64,000 bases of DNA. Origin: Flavobacterium acetivorans (lineage in GTDB: Bacteria; Bacteroidota; Bacteroidia; Flavobacteriales; Flavobacteriaceae). Made by a program: the position numbers and the translations under genes. The notes under the pieces were generated by a model that was not told where the DNA came from, did not search any database, and was given only the letters and a program-made list of their open reading frames with translations. Shown here in pieces: positions 46,736-55,182 of the stretch. The DNA lies in the NCBI RefSeq assembly GCF_020911885.1, contig NZ_CP087132.1:310001-374000 (forward strand), given 5' to 3'. Each line of letters starts with the position of its first letter. Within the stretch, counting starts at the first letter, position 1.

Positions 46736-47116
46736 TATTCTTTTATAAATTAATGAAGTCGTACCAAAATTAACCAACATGCCTAACTCCATTTTTGTAC
46801 ACTTTAAATAATTTTTCAACTGCGCATAAAACACATCTGGAATATGAGATACCGCTTTTATCTCCAAAACAATAGCATCATAACAAATAAAGTCGGCTCT
46901 ATAGTGTTTATTTAATTTCTGATTATCATAATATAATTCCAACTTCACTTGCTTTTTAAAAGGGATTTCTTGAACTTGAAATTCTTTCTCCAACGCTTCC
47001 TCATAAACCGCTTCCAGAAATCCAGCTCCTAATGAACGATGTACTTTCATACATGCCCCAATAATTTTAAAGCTTTCTTCTTTGTAAAGTATTTTATCGG
47101 TAACATCCATTCGCAT
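46721..47116 (-). CDS. GxxExxY protein (PDDEXK-like)
   Basis: 131 residues. The naming motif is in LGAGFLEAVYEEALEKEF, followed by FKKQVKLELYYDNQ, YRADFICYDAIVLEIKAVS (the D...E-K nuclease-like core) and the ending MLVNFGTTSLIYKRI. The family adopts a PDDEXK fold and is abundant in Bacteroidetes, frequently between polysaccharide genes; no function is established. Two ATGs (47116, 47110) are possible. Both flanks consist of inverted AATTCG-rich repeats, and a gutted copy lies at 44820-45645. Confidence 0.88.
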   Translation of the reverse strand: MRMDVTDKILYKEESFKIIGACMKVHRSLGAGFLEAVYEEALEKEFQVQEIPFKKQVKLELYYDNQKLNKHYRADFICYDAIVLEIKAVSHIPDVFYAQLKNYLKCTKMELGMLVNFGTTSLIYKRIINSR

Positions 47117-47196
47117 AATTCGCCTTAAAATTCGTTTAAATTCGTCTTAAAATTCGTTTTAATTCGCTTCAATTCGCTTCAATTCGTTTTAATTCG
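47115..47196. repeat. AATTCG-type repeat, upstream flank of GxxExxY gene
   Basis: Roughly eight units of the form TTCGTTTTAA / TTCGCTTCAA between the GxxExxY start and the rfbD stop. Inverted relative to 46700-46735. A related short block is at 48058-48085. Confidence 0.75.
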
Positions 47197-48045
47197 TAAC
47201 AACCCCATGCACCTCCTCAAACTCTCCCTATACTCTGGAACTTCAACTCCAAAACTAGCTTTTATTTTACATTTATCCAACAAAGAATAAGCCGGACGTC
47301 GCGCTGGCGTAGGATAAGCTGAGCTTGGAATCCCACTAATCTCACAATCAAAACCGCCAATTTCCTGAATCACCAAAGCAAATTCATACCAGCTGATTTC
47401 GCCTTCATTAGAAAAATGATAAATTCCCGCCTGCCAGTTTGGATGATGGATAATCGTTAGAATCGCCTGCGCCAAATCCGCCGCATACGTCGGACTCCCG
47501 ATCTGGTCGTTCACCACACTCAAAGAGTCTCTTTCCTGCATCAATCGCGACATGGTTTTTACAAAATTGTTCCCAAAACTAGAATACACCCAGGAGGTTC
47601 GGATAATAATTGAATCCGGGTTGTACTTTAGACAGGCCTTTTCACCGGCCACCTTAGTGACCCCATACACATTAATCGGATTGGTTTCAGCCGTTTCTGT
47701 CAAAGCCACAGCCGAATTCCCGTCAAAAACATAATCGGTCGAAACATGGATCAATTGACAACCATGAGCTTGGCTCCATTTAGCCAAAACCGCAACCGCC
47801 TGATGATTCAACACATCTGACAATTCTATCTCTGTTTCTGCTCTATCAACCGCAGTATGCGCCGCACAATTAATAATTATTTGAGGATGAATAGCATCCA
47901 ATTGTGCTTCTAATCCAACCAAATCACATAAATCCAGTTCCTCCTGATCAGTAAAAACCCATTTAAATTGCGGATAATCCACTGCCAAAACTTGCAACTC
48001 TGATCCCAACTGCCCTTTGGCACCTGTAACTACTATTTTTTTCAT
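47179..48045 (-). CDS. rfbD: dTDP-4-dehydrorhamnose reductase
   Basis: 288 residues. NADPH motif IVVTGAKGQLGSELQVLA, VSTDYVFDGNSA, YGVTKVAGEKACL (YxxxK), IIRTSWVYSSFGNNFV and GSPTYAADLAQAI identify RmlD, which reduces the 4-keto intermediate to dTDP-L-rhamnose. The last codons lie within the AATTCG-type repeat region, but the C-terminus is close to family length. Confidence 0.95.
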   Translation of the reverse strand: MKKIVVTGAKGQLGSELQVLAVDYPQFKWVFTDQEELDLCDLVGLEAQLDAIHPQIIINCAAHTAVDRAETEIELSDVLNHQAVAVLAKWSQAHGCQLIHVSTDYVFDGNSAVALTETAETNPINVYGVTKVAGEKACLKYNPDSIIIRTSWVYSSFGNNFVKTMSRLMQERDSLSVVNDQIGSPTYAADLAQAILTIIHHPNWQAGIYHFSNEGEISWYEFALVIQEIGGFDCEISGIPSSAYPTPARRPAYSLLDKCKIKASFGVEVPEYRESLRRCMGLLRIKTN

Positions 48046-48537
48046 TTATTTTCTTATCTAACGAATTTCACGAATTAAAACGAATTAATCCAAATTATAA
48101 ACTTTCTTTAAGCTTGTACAACTCATCCCGATAGTCCCGATAGCGATCAGGATCAGGCTTAATCTTTTGTTACCGTCACCCTGAGCGGAGACGAAGGGTT
48201 GATCAAGACAAATCGAAGATTATTTCATCCGTTCGCCTTGCAGGCTCGGGTCAGAGAACACCGCTTAAAATAAAAGTTAAGTGAGATAAAAAAGAAAAAA
48301 TCCCTTCATGAAAATCAAATCACCTTAAATAAAAACAATTCCAACTTACCAAATTATCTGCCGCTACTTGTGTGATCTTTCCTTCGTCAAGATGACAAAG
48401 TAAAACGACCCGACTCACTTCTCACTTCTCACTATTCAACTCTCACCATCATCCTGAGCGAAGTCGAAGGACACTCACCACTCCACAACCATAACTCACA
48501 ACCGATAACCGATAACCGACAACCGATAACCGATAAA
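48046..48537. repeat. Gap with REP-like and heptamer repeats
   Basis: 48058-48085 AATTCG units; 48120-48150 TCCCGATAG palindromic pieces; 48173-48255 a copy of the segment also at 45372-45500 (CACCCTGAGCGGAGACGAAG, CATCCGTTCGCCTTGCAGG). 48415-48540 are heptamers, ending in seven consecutive CCGATAA/CCGACAA units next to the Bro-N stop. No gene. Confidence 0.7.
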
Positions 48538-49377
48538 CTACTCCTCTTGTTCATTATTCTTAGCATCCAGAAGCTGTTTTGCATTCAATCCTGTTACCAC
48601 TTTTTTACCCGTTCTCGCTTCCAATTCTTGTAAAGCTACTTTAGCTACATTACCTCCTTGCTGTGCAACTTTCTTACTTTCTTCAAAACTTTCGGGATTT
48701 ACGGCTTGAGAGATGTCTTTCGTAGAAGCTTCGGCAAGCATGTTCAAAATAAGCTCCGTGTTCGTCATATTATCGCGAAGATTTTCTTTCTTCAGCCCTT
48801 TCAACACTTTATACTCTTTAGTAGTTTTATCCGACCAGGCTTTAGAGATAATATCAGTCAGTGTTGCAAATTGCATACCCTCTTTTAATCCTTTTCTTTT
48901 CCATTCGTCAGTTAATTCTTTTCTGACCTCAATACTTTTTAAGCGTTGATTAATCCAGCTTTCAGAATAACCCAATTGCAAATATTGCTCCAATGCTCGG
49001 TCAATTGTTAATTCCGGATCCTGCATTTCATCCAAGCGTTCTGAAGCTATTTGGGCCAACCATAGCTTAAAAGGTTCTGCTTTTGGTGATGGAATAGATT
49101 GTATCAGCCTAAAAAGTTGCTCAGTATCGGCAACATCAGTTTTATAATATTTCCCATCACTGGACTGCATTTTCAGTTGTACGATATTCTCGTACAACTG
49201 ACTTCCTTCTTTAGCCAATTTCTTTTTAAGATCCGACCAATATCTTTTAGGAATAGTACTCCCCGTCAAAACCTCTATAGTATCAACAATAGAGAAATAC
49301 CATTGCTCTTTATCTGTATCCCAAAGAGCTCGCACTTTCGTATTTTCAAATAATTGTAAGGCTTGGCGTTGTGTCAT
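48538..49377 (-). CDS. Bro-N domain protein
   Basis: 279 residues. The N-terminal ~100 residues are a BRO-type DNA-binding domain (VRALWDTDKEQWYFSIVDTI, IPKRYWSDLKKKL, TEQLFRLIQSIPSPKAEPFK). The rest is a conserved extension (INQRLKSIEVRKELTDEWKR, LRDNMTNTELILNMLAEAST). Such proteins resemble phage antirepressors but occur widely as chromosomal singletons in Bacteroidetes, with no phage genes nearby, as here. Its position between rfbD and rfbC is foreign to the pathway and both flanks are repeats. Confidence 0.82.
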   Translation of the reverse strand: MTQRQALQLFENTKVRALWDTDKEQWYFSIVDTIEVLTGSTIPKRYWSDLKKKLAKEGSQLYENIVQLKMQSSDGKYYKTDVADTEQLFRLIQSIPSPKAEPFKLWLAQIASERLDEMQDPELTIDRALEQYLQLGYSESWINQRLKSIEVRKELTDEWKRKGLKEGMQFATLTDIISKAWSDKTTKEYKVLKGLKKENLRDNMTNTELILNMLAEASTKDISQAVNPESFEESKKVAQQGGNVAKVALQELEARTGKKVVTGLNAKQLLDAKNNEQEE

Positions 49378-49424
49378 AACCGAAATTTTAAAGTTTTACA
49401 AAGATAATAACTACTTTCCATTCA

Positions 49425-50321
49425 TCCCGATCGCTATCGGGACTCACAACTCACTTCTCACAACTCACTTCTCACATCTCACTATCCTAATACTCCCTTA
49501 CTGCTGCCAATATTGATAACGGAACACGGATGACACGGATTTCTATATAAAAAATCAGCGAAAATCCGCCTAATCCGTTTCATCTGTGTCCCAACATTGA
49601 ATTACTAGTCCGCTAAGCGGACACTAATCGAGGAAAAATCCAAGCCTCTTTGCGGTTAAAAACCACTTCACGAACCCACAACCCACAACCCACAACAGAG
49701 AACCCATAACACACAACCCATCCCGATAACTATCGGGGCTCACATCTCACTATCCTAATACTCCCTTACTGCTGCCAATATTGATAACGGAACACGGATG
49801 ACACGGATTTAAACTGATAAAAACGGATTCTATATAAAAAATCAGCGAAAATCCGCCTAATCCGTTTCATCTGTGTCCCAACATTGAATTACTAGTCCGC
49901 TAAGCGGACACTAATCGAGGAAAAATCCAAGCCTCTTTGCGGTTAAAAACCACTTCACGAACCCACAACCCACAACAGACACCCCACAACAGAGAACCCA
50001 TAACACACAACCCATCCCGATAACTATCGGGGCTCACATCTCACTATCCTAATACTCCCTTACTGCTGCCAATATTGATAACGGAACACGGATGACACGG
50101 ATTTAAACTGATAAAAACGGATTTCTATATAAAAAATCAGCGAAAATCCGCCTAATCCGTTTCATCTGTGTCCCAACATTGAATTACTAGTCCGCTAAGC
50201 GGACACTTATCAAGTAAAAAGCGAAGCCTCTTTGCGGTTAAAAACCACTTCACGAACCCACAACCCACAACAGACACCCCACAACAGAGAACTCATCCCG
50301 ATAACTATCGGGGCTCACAAC
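49425..50321. repeat. Three tandem copies of a ~295-bp composite repeat
   Basis: Copies start at 49425, 49721 and 50015, with a fourth start at 50296 cut off by rfbC. Each has a TCCCGATAACTATCGGGG palindrome, heptamers, a long inverted repeat (ACACGGATGACACGGATT ... AATCCGTTTCATCTGTGTCC), the palindrome GTCCGCTAAGCGGAC and CTCTTTGCGGTTAAAAACC. Copy 1 lacks a short AAACTGATAAAAACGGATT piece present in copies 2 and 3. No coding capacity. Confidence 0.9.
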
Positions 50322-50870
50322 TCAAAACCCTCTATTACAATCCTCAAAATGCGGCAAAACCAAATCCTTCTCCGATACAATCGCATCCGCTAAATCAATT
50401 CCCCAATCAATATTTAGCGATGGATCGTCAAAACGAATCCCGCCCTCACTTTCTTTGTTATAAAACTGATCACACTTATACAGCACCACAGCCGTTTCGC
50501 TGATAACCGAAAAACCATGGGCAAAACCCTGAGGAACCAACAATTGCTTCTTATTCTCAGCAGATAACAAAACACTAAATGCCTTCCCATAAGTAGCCGA
50601 ATCCGTTCTTAAATCAACTGCAACATCAATAATCTCCCCCTCTAGTACACGAACCAACTTCGTCTGAGCATAAGGAGGGTTTTGATAATGCAAGCCTCGC
50701 AAAGTCCCTTTCTTAGAAAAAGATTGATTGTCCTGCACAAAATCAATAGCAATCCCCAAATCTTCAAACTTAGTCTTACTATAGGCTTCAAAAAAATAAC
50801 CTCTTTCATCTCCAAAAACAATGGGCTCTATAACAACCAAATCTTTTATAAATGTTTTCTCAATCCGCAT
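50322..50870 (-). CDS. rfbC: dTDP-4-dehydrorhamnose 3,5-epimerase
   Basis: 182 residues, full length. Cupin-fold epimerase: FGDERGYFFEAYSKTKFEDL, TLRGLHYQNPPYAQTKLVRV (catalytic His), DLRTDSATYGKAFSVLLS and VPQGFAHGFSVISETAVVLYK (catalytic Tyr region). It completes the rhamnose set; as the most upstream member it is probably transcribed from the AT-rich region at 50871-51200. Confidence 0.95.
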   Translation of the reverse strand: MRIEKTFIKDLVVIEPIVFGDERGYFFEAYSKTKFEDLGIAIDFVQDNQSFSKKGTLRGLHYQNPPYAQTKLVRVLEGEIIDVAVDLRTDSATYGKAFSVLLSAENKKQLLVPQGFAHGFSVISETAVVLYKCDQFYNKESEGGIRFDDPSLNIDWGIDLADAIVSEKDLVLPHFEDCNRGF

Positions 50871-51259
50871 TTTATATTTTTATTTTTTTTCTAAAGAACA
50901 AAATCCGACTCTAAATTAAATGTTCTAACAGAATCGTCAACAATCAGCCAACCTAAAACCTGAAATCCAGAATACTCTAAAAAACTCAAACACTAGCGCT
51001 CTAATTTACCCACAAAGAAAATCAAAATAATTCTTTTAACGGTACTTTTATCGAAACCTAATCATCTCTTTAGTAAAAAAATCTGTATAGTGAACTTTTA
51101 TGAAACTCCTAACTTTCATGACAGTTCTAATATGTTTGTTCTTTCACAGCTCCATTGGGCTACTTTCTCTTTAAAAGCTTTATCGTAAATTTTAAGCACT
51201 CGTTTCGTCAACTACAATTAAGATTCTTTCTTAACCCGCCGCTGTAATGGCTAAAATAA
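50871..51259. other. Non-coding region upstream of rfbC
   Basis: About 390 bp, AT-rich, with no convincing ORF. It should contain the rfbC promoter; no clear TAnnTTTG/TTG pair was fixed. It runs directly into the heptamer array. Confidence 0.5.
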
Positions 51260-51536
51260 CTGACAACCGATAACCGATAACCGATAACTGACAACAGACA
51301 ACAGACAACCGACAACAGACAACCGATAACTGACAACCGATAACTGACAACCGATAACCGACAACAGATAACCGATAACTGACAACCGACAACCGACAAC
51401 AGACAACCGATAACTGACAACCGATAACTGACAACCGATAACTGACAACCGACAACAGCTAACCGACAACAGATAACAGATAACCGACAACTGACAACTG
51501 ACAACCGATAACCGATAACTGACAACCGACAACTCA
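51260..51536. repeat. Pure heptamer array, about 39 units
   Basis: Uninterrupted 7-bp units, nearly all CCGATAA, CTGACAA, CCGACAA, CAGACAA or CAGATAA, with no length errors over ~277 bp. Because 21 bp is three units, all minus-strand frames stay open and read as a seven-residue repeat (SVVSYRL type). The array ends exactly where the IS110 remnant begins. Confidence 0.95.
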
Positions 51537-51880
51537 CCAGCTACGCAGGATTGGATGTGGTTGAAAAACAGTCAGGGACGTGCGTAAAAGGTAAACCGAA
51601 AATAGCGAAGAAAGGAAATCGATATTTGAGAAGTGCTTTACATTTGCCGGCACTTAGCACGATAAAATGGAATGATAATTTTCGAGATCAATATGCAAGA
51701 ATAGTAGCGAAACACGGAATTAAAATGAAAGCATGCGTGTCTGTACAGAGAAAATTATTGGAACTGATATATGTAATTTATAAAAACAAAACAGTGTATG
51801 ATAAGGATTATGAATCAAAAAAAAATAGCATGCTAGCACAAAAGGCATAAAGACGCTATACAGTCTGGCTCTAAGACTAC
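51537..51880 (+). pseudogene. IS110 transposase, 3' fragment
   Basis: Encodes only the last ~105 residues of an IS110 transposase: SYAGLDVVEKQSGTCVKGKP, GNRYLRSALHLPALSTIKW and AKHGIKMKACVSVQRKLLEL, then a stop at 51850. About 70% of positions match the intact copy at 36653, and homology continues past the stop (GACGCTATACAGTCTGGCTC). The 5' two thirds are missing and replaced by the heptamer array. Confidence 0.9.
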
Positions 51881-51988
51881 AAATTCCAGCTATATTGAGC
51901 ACCCAATTCCAATTTAACATTAAAGAATCTTAAATTTCAACCCAAAAAACTAAGTAAACTTTCACTTCTCACCCATAAACAACTTCTA

Positions 51989-52054
51989 GTCCCGTTCAAC
52001 AGCGACTTCTTGCTGGGCCTTGCAGACCGTATGAAATCTTACTTATTGGCAGTA
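51989..52054 (-). repeat. attC-like cassette end 3
   Basis: On the minus strand, after the gene pair: TACTGCCAATAAGTAAGATT ... CTGTTGAACGGGAC. It shares its first ~20 and last ~15 positions with the sites at 53323-53412 and 54523-54588, while the middle differs. Its outer arm TACTGCCAA is complementary to TTGGCAGTA at the 5' border of the same gene pair (53068-53077). Confidence 0.55.
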
Positions 52055-52083
52055 GTTATAATTGTAGATAAAAATGGTTTGGC

Positions 52084-52467
52084 TTATTTGATTAGATGTT
52101 TTTTGATTTCATCTAAATTAGTTTTTGCAAGATTTGCTTTTGCAGTAGACACTCTATAATTTGAATATCTGGCATTCATACAAGCATCCAAAAGCCATCT
52201 ATAATGAGAAAAACAGCTGGGAATATGTATTCTAACAAGTTGTTTTGTACCCTCGTGTTTGGAAATCCTTCTACTTTTTAATACTAAATTATAATAAGTA
52301 TTAAAATGAGGATATGTTGTGCCATTCTCTGTTAGAGGGAATATTTCATGTTGAACATAGTGCAATGCTGAATAAAAAGAAGTTGTTACAATCCAATCAG
52401 TAAATTTGCCATCTGCTATGAGAAAGTCACATACACCCTCATTATGCTTTGCATGATCTTTACTCAT
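52084..52467 (-). CDS. HEPN-like small protein
   Basis: 127 residues, mostly helical. WIVTTSFYSALHYVQHEIF, KSRRISKHEGTKQLVRIHIP and WLLDACMNARYSNYRV resemble the HEPN fold; RRISKH fits the RX4-6H motif of HEPN ribonucleases. It follows the 155-residue gene by 4 bp, suggesting a two-gene module such as toxin-antitoxin. The pair forms one cassette between attC-like sites. The HEPN assignment is from pattern and needs a profile search. Confidence 0.5.
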   Translation of the reverse strand: MSKDHAKHNEGVCDFLIADGKFTDWIVTTSFYSALHYVQHEIFPLTENGTTYPHFNTYYNLVLKSRRISKHEGTKQLVRIHIPSCFSHYRWLLDACMNARYSNYRVSTAKANLAKTNLDEIKKHLIK

Positions 52468-52471
52468 TTTA

Positions 52472-52939
52472 TTATTTTGAAGACTTATGTTTTAGGTTAA
52501 ATCCATCGGCCTTAATACAACTATCGTCAATTTCTCCATCAGTATCATAGATACTAACATTGAGTTTATAAAATTCAGAGCCAACGTTGTCTTCTAAATT
52601 AGTCAGATAATCATAAACTGAATAAATTTTATCACTTAAAAATTCATTTTCTGGCAATATTAATAAAATAGAAAAATCATCCCATGAGTTTATTTTTAAA
52701 TAAGCACCTATTGGATTAAATTTTTGTTTTTTCAGGTATTTTAATATTTCATTTGTATAAGAACCTGAATTATTGATATTGGTTTTTAGTTTATCAACAA
52801 TCAATTTTTCTGTTTGTTCTAATGCTTCATTTTTACCTGTAAGATAAGCATCAATAACATGGTCTGATGTATATAAGCGTTCACTTGGAGAAGTAAATTC
52901 CCAATTTACAGGTGCTAATATTTTTTGAATAGTTGCCAT
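52472..52939 (-). CDS. Hypothetical protein, first gene of HEPN-like pair
   Basis: 155 residues, alpha/beta, not recognised. EALEQTEKLIVDKLKTNINN is a helix, and SWDDFSILLILPENEFLSDK and FYKLNVSIYDTDGEIDDSC are beta-rich acidic stretches. No nucleotidyltransferase GSxxxxD motif is visible, so it is not a classic MNT antitoxin. It is co-directional with the HEPN-like gene, with a 4-bp gap, and could be its regulator or antitoxin. Confidence 0.6.
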   Translation of the reverse strand: MATIQKILAPVNWEFTSPSERLYTSDHVIDAYLTGKNEALEQTEKLIVDKLKTNINNSGSYTNEILKYLKKQKFNPIGAYLKINSWDDFSILLILPENEFLSDKIYSVYDYLTNLEDNVGSEFYKLNVSIYDTDGEIDDSCIKADGFNLKHKSSK

Positions 52940-53421
52940 GATTTTTTTTGCAAAAGTACGTTAATTGATCAAATATACAATAGATAGAGAAATATACAAC
53001 AAAAATTAACTTTCTTAAAGTATTATAATTCTTCACTTTAGTTAGATTCTTGATTCGACCTAACAATTACTGCCAACTTATATACAGACCTAACAGCTAT
53101 CATTTTTTATTCAAAATCAAATATATTCAATTTTTCTTACAAATAATCAAAAGCACTTTTTATTTGCCGCAGGCTTTTCGTACTAACGCGAGTGCATATT
53201 TCAGTAGTTTCACCACTTGCAATACCTTATTGTAAGGCCATAAAAAAAGAGGACACTAAATCCTCTTGACATTCTCTCTCAAAACTTTACGATAACTCCA
53301 TAGTACCTGCCAGTGACCGGTTCCGTTCAACCGGAGTTTCATTACTTCGTCCGTTCGCTGTCGCTCGGGTGTTCGTCCTGCGCACGCAACGAAAACTTAA
53401 CTGTTACCACACGTTTTTTTT
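52940..53421 (-). repeat. attC-like site and spacer between cassettes 2 and 3
   Basis: No gene in 482 bp. On the minus strand the site runs from GTGTGGTAACAGTTAAG (53412 down) through a variable hairpin centre and CGGTTGAACGGAACCGG (near 53323) to AAGTTGGCAGTAATTG (53077 down). GTTACCACAC at 53403-53412 matches the complement of the 5' border of the preceding gene's own cassette (54299-54308) at 9 of 10 positions. Confidence 0.55.
53242..53267 (-). terminator. Terminator inside the cassette spacer
   Basis: Minus strand AAGAGGA TTTAGTG TCCTCTT followed by seven T; perfect 7-bp stem. It would end the transcript of the 53422-54288 gene. Confidence 0.75.
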
Positions 53422-54288
53422 CTAAATCATTGTCATCTTGTCTCCATTTTTAACCATTCCAGTCAAGTCTATTTTAAAATCTTCTTTAACTTTCTTTGCA
53501 AATTGAAATGGATTAACATCTTTTAATATTAAAATTTGTCTTGTTAAACGAGGATAATATAATGTTCCAAAATTACCCATCGGAAAATGTATTCCAATTG
53601 CTGGCTGATAAGGGTTATTGGATATTAAATAGCTATATGAATAAGCCCCAGTTTTAGCATCACCAAACGGTATTGGAATTGATTGGTTGCCATAAATTGT
53701 CATTGAAGTTGGTTGTCCCATCGAAATGGACATTTTCATTAAATATTCCAATCCTCTTTGAGTTGTATGCACAGTTATATGAAATCCTCCAATACTTTCT
53801 ATGCTTCCGCTTGAAATAACTTCTTCAAATGCTTTAGAATGTACGCCAATAATATGTTTCATATCGGTACTCTTTAAATTTGACAAGAAGTTTCGTTGAA
53901 ATAAATTTAATCCAGAAATATCGCCAATCCAATGATTCTGATTTGAGGGTACTATTTCACCATTTGAGATTTTATAAAGCAAAGGTTGATTTTCTAATGC
54001 GCCAATTAAAAAGTCAGTGTTATAATTTGAAGTTTTATTTATTTCGAGAAGCAACTTTTTAACTTTGTCTATTGTTAGTTCATTTAGTTTATAAACTTCT
54101 TCAATTGCTTCTTGAGCATTATCGATTCCGCCAGCATAAGAAAAGCAAAGCCTTGGATTTAAAATGATTGTTTTTAGTAAACCGGAAAAAATACTATTCC
54201 GATTAGAGGCTATATTTGGGTCAGTGATTTTTGAATCACTGTCAATTCTTAATGAACCTTGAACTATTTTTCCGATTACTAATGTCAT
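53422..54288 (-). CDS. Predicted proteasome-like Ntn hydrolase
   Basis: 288 residues with no close family name known to me. The start MTLVIGKIVQGSLRIDSDSK parallels HslV/proteasome beta: removal of Met would expose Thr1, and Asp falls exactly at position 17. LLKTIILNPRLCFSYAGGID then offers Lys (38 versus 33) and the AGG-xDA turn (AGGIDNAQEAI). DFLIGALENQPLLYKISNGE and HWIGDISGLNLF parallel the next strands. The C-terminal ~110 residues are an added alpha/beta region (PTSMTIYGNQSIPIPFGDA). It is a monocistronic cassette in an array of orphan genes. Proteolytic activity is inferred only. Confidence 0.5.
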   Translation of the reverse strand: MTLVIGKIVQGSLRIDSDSKITDPNIASNRNSIFSGLLKTIILNPRLCFSYAGGIDNAQEAIEEVYKLNELTIDKVKKLLLEINKTSNYNTDFLIGALENQPLLYKISNGEIVPSNQNHWIGDISGLNLFQRNFLSNLKSTDMKHIIGVHSKAFEEVISSGSIESIGGFHITVHTTQRGLEYLMKMSISMGQPTSMTIYGNQSIPIPFGDAKTGAYSYSYLISNNPYQPAIGIHFPMGNFGTLYYPRLTRQILILKDVNPFQFAKKVKEDFKIDLTGMVKNGDKMTMI

Positions 54289-54637
54289 TTCTTAAAATGT
54301 GTGCTAACTTGTATATAACATCAACAAGTAACGCTTTTTTAAAGTTTTACAATAAATTAAGTAATATATCCTAGCTCGTAAATAAAGTCTTTTTTAACTA
54401 TTGCTACAATACCCCCTTTTGGTGATATTTGACTAGAATTAGAAAGCTTTCTTCAGATACAAGACCGCTATAAAACAAAAAAAAACACCCAGTCTCTTTT
54501 TCTATATAGTTATATTCCGGTTCCGTTCAACAGGAGTATCATTCTTGGCTTTTCAAGCCCAACGAAGCCTTATCTGTTAGCGGTTGCCATTTTTAGTTTG
54601 TAACTTTTATTTAAGTTCACGATGTTCAAATCTATAA
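54289..54637 (-). repeat. attC-like site between cassettes 1 and 2
   Basis: 349 bp without a gene. On the minus strand it begins GGCAACCGCTAACAGATAAG (54588 down), contains a GGCTT/AAGCC hairpin and CTGTTGAACGGAACCGG (54523), and after an AT-rich centre ends ATACAAGTTAGCACAC (54308-54299). CGCTAAC is complementary to GTTAGCG at the 5' border of the same cassette (55072-55078 plus exon 1). The length is long for a classical attC. Confidence 0.55.
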
Positions 54638-55030
54638 TTATGATATTACTACTTTACCGCTAAATAAACTATTCGCTCCAATAGTTACGTTACCTTTTTC
54701 ATCGTGATTTGATGATACTCCAACTTCTTGATACATCAATCCATCTTTTAAAAAAGTTTGAACTTGAGGGGAATTACCAAGTCCGTGTTTTTTTGCTTTG
54801 ATATACAAAGTGAATCCATTAGAATCATTTGCCCAATTATCTTCTTTAAAATTATAAGTATAAGTTGTTGGAACGAAAATTGATATAATAGAGCCTAAAG
54901 TTCCACATACTAAACTGATAAATCCTAAAACAGACGAGCTTTTTTGCCAGTTTGTGTTTGGTACTAAAAGTATTACTGCAATGATTAAAAATGTAACTGC
55001 AATTATTTGTATAATTTTCTTTGTGGACAT
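54638..55030 (-). CDS. Small two-helix membrane protein
   Basis: 130 residues. Two membrane helices (IIQIIAVTFLIIAVILLVPN; VLGFISLVCGTLGSIISIFV) are followed by a ~75-residue soluble domain of beta character (GFTLYIKAKKHGLGNSPQVQ, GNVTIGANSLFSGKVVIS). Not recognised. It starts 41 bp after the intron's 3' end and is the first gene of its cassette, so its expression probably depends on readthrough or splicing of the intron transcript. Confidence 0.65.
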   Translation of the reverse strand: MSTKKIIQIIAVTFLIIAVILLVPNTNWQKSSSVLGFISLVCGTLGSIISIFVPTTYTYNFKEDNWANDSNGFTLYIKAKKHGLGNSPQVQTFLKDGLMYQEVGVSSNHDEKGNVTIGANSLFSGKVVIS

Positions 55031-55118
55031 AATTTTGTTTATTATTATTTTTTTTGTTCTGAGGTATGGTTATCGCTAATCGAGTCACGCAAGGGAATTT
55101 CACCCCTACGTTCTCACG

Positions 55119-55152
55119 GAACCGTACGTGAAAGTCTCCCTTCATACGGCTC
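55119..55152 (-). ncRNA. Group II intron domain V
   Basis: 34-nt hairpin starting GAGCCGTATGAAGGGAGAC and ending GTACGGTTC: catalytic AGC-type triad region, two stems separated by the usual bulge, and a loop. It lies 31 bp after the maturase stop, as in class C introns. Confidence 0.9.
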
Positions 55153-55182
55153 TTCATGTTAATAAATCACACTAAATTCAAT

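Noticed and set aside
48538..49377. Prophage remnant suggested by the Bro-N gene
   Set aside because: No other phage gene, integrase or attachment site is nearby; Bro-N singletons are common in Bacteroidetes chromosomes.
51260..51536. CRISPR array
   Set aside because: The repeat unit is 7 bp with no spacers of constant length and no cas genes nearby.
51208..51537. Three long overlapping minus-strand ORFs encoding seven-residue repeats (SVVSYRL-like)
   Set aside because: They are translations of the heptamer array; 21 bp equals three units, so every frame stays open. No start signal or domain supports them.
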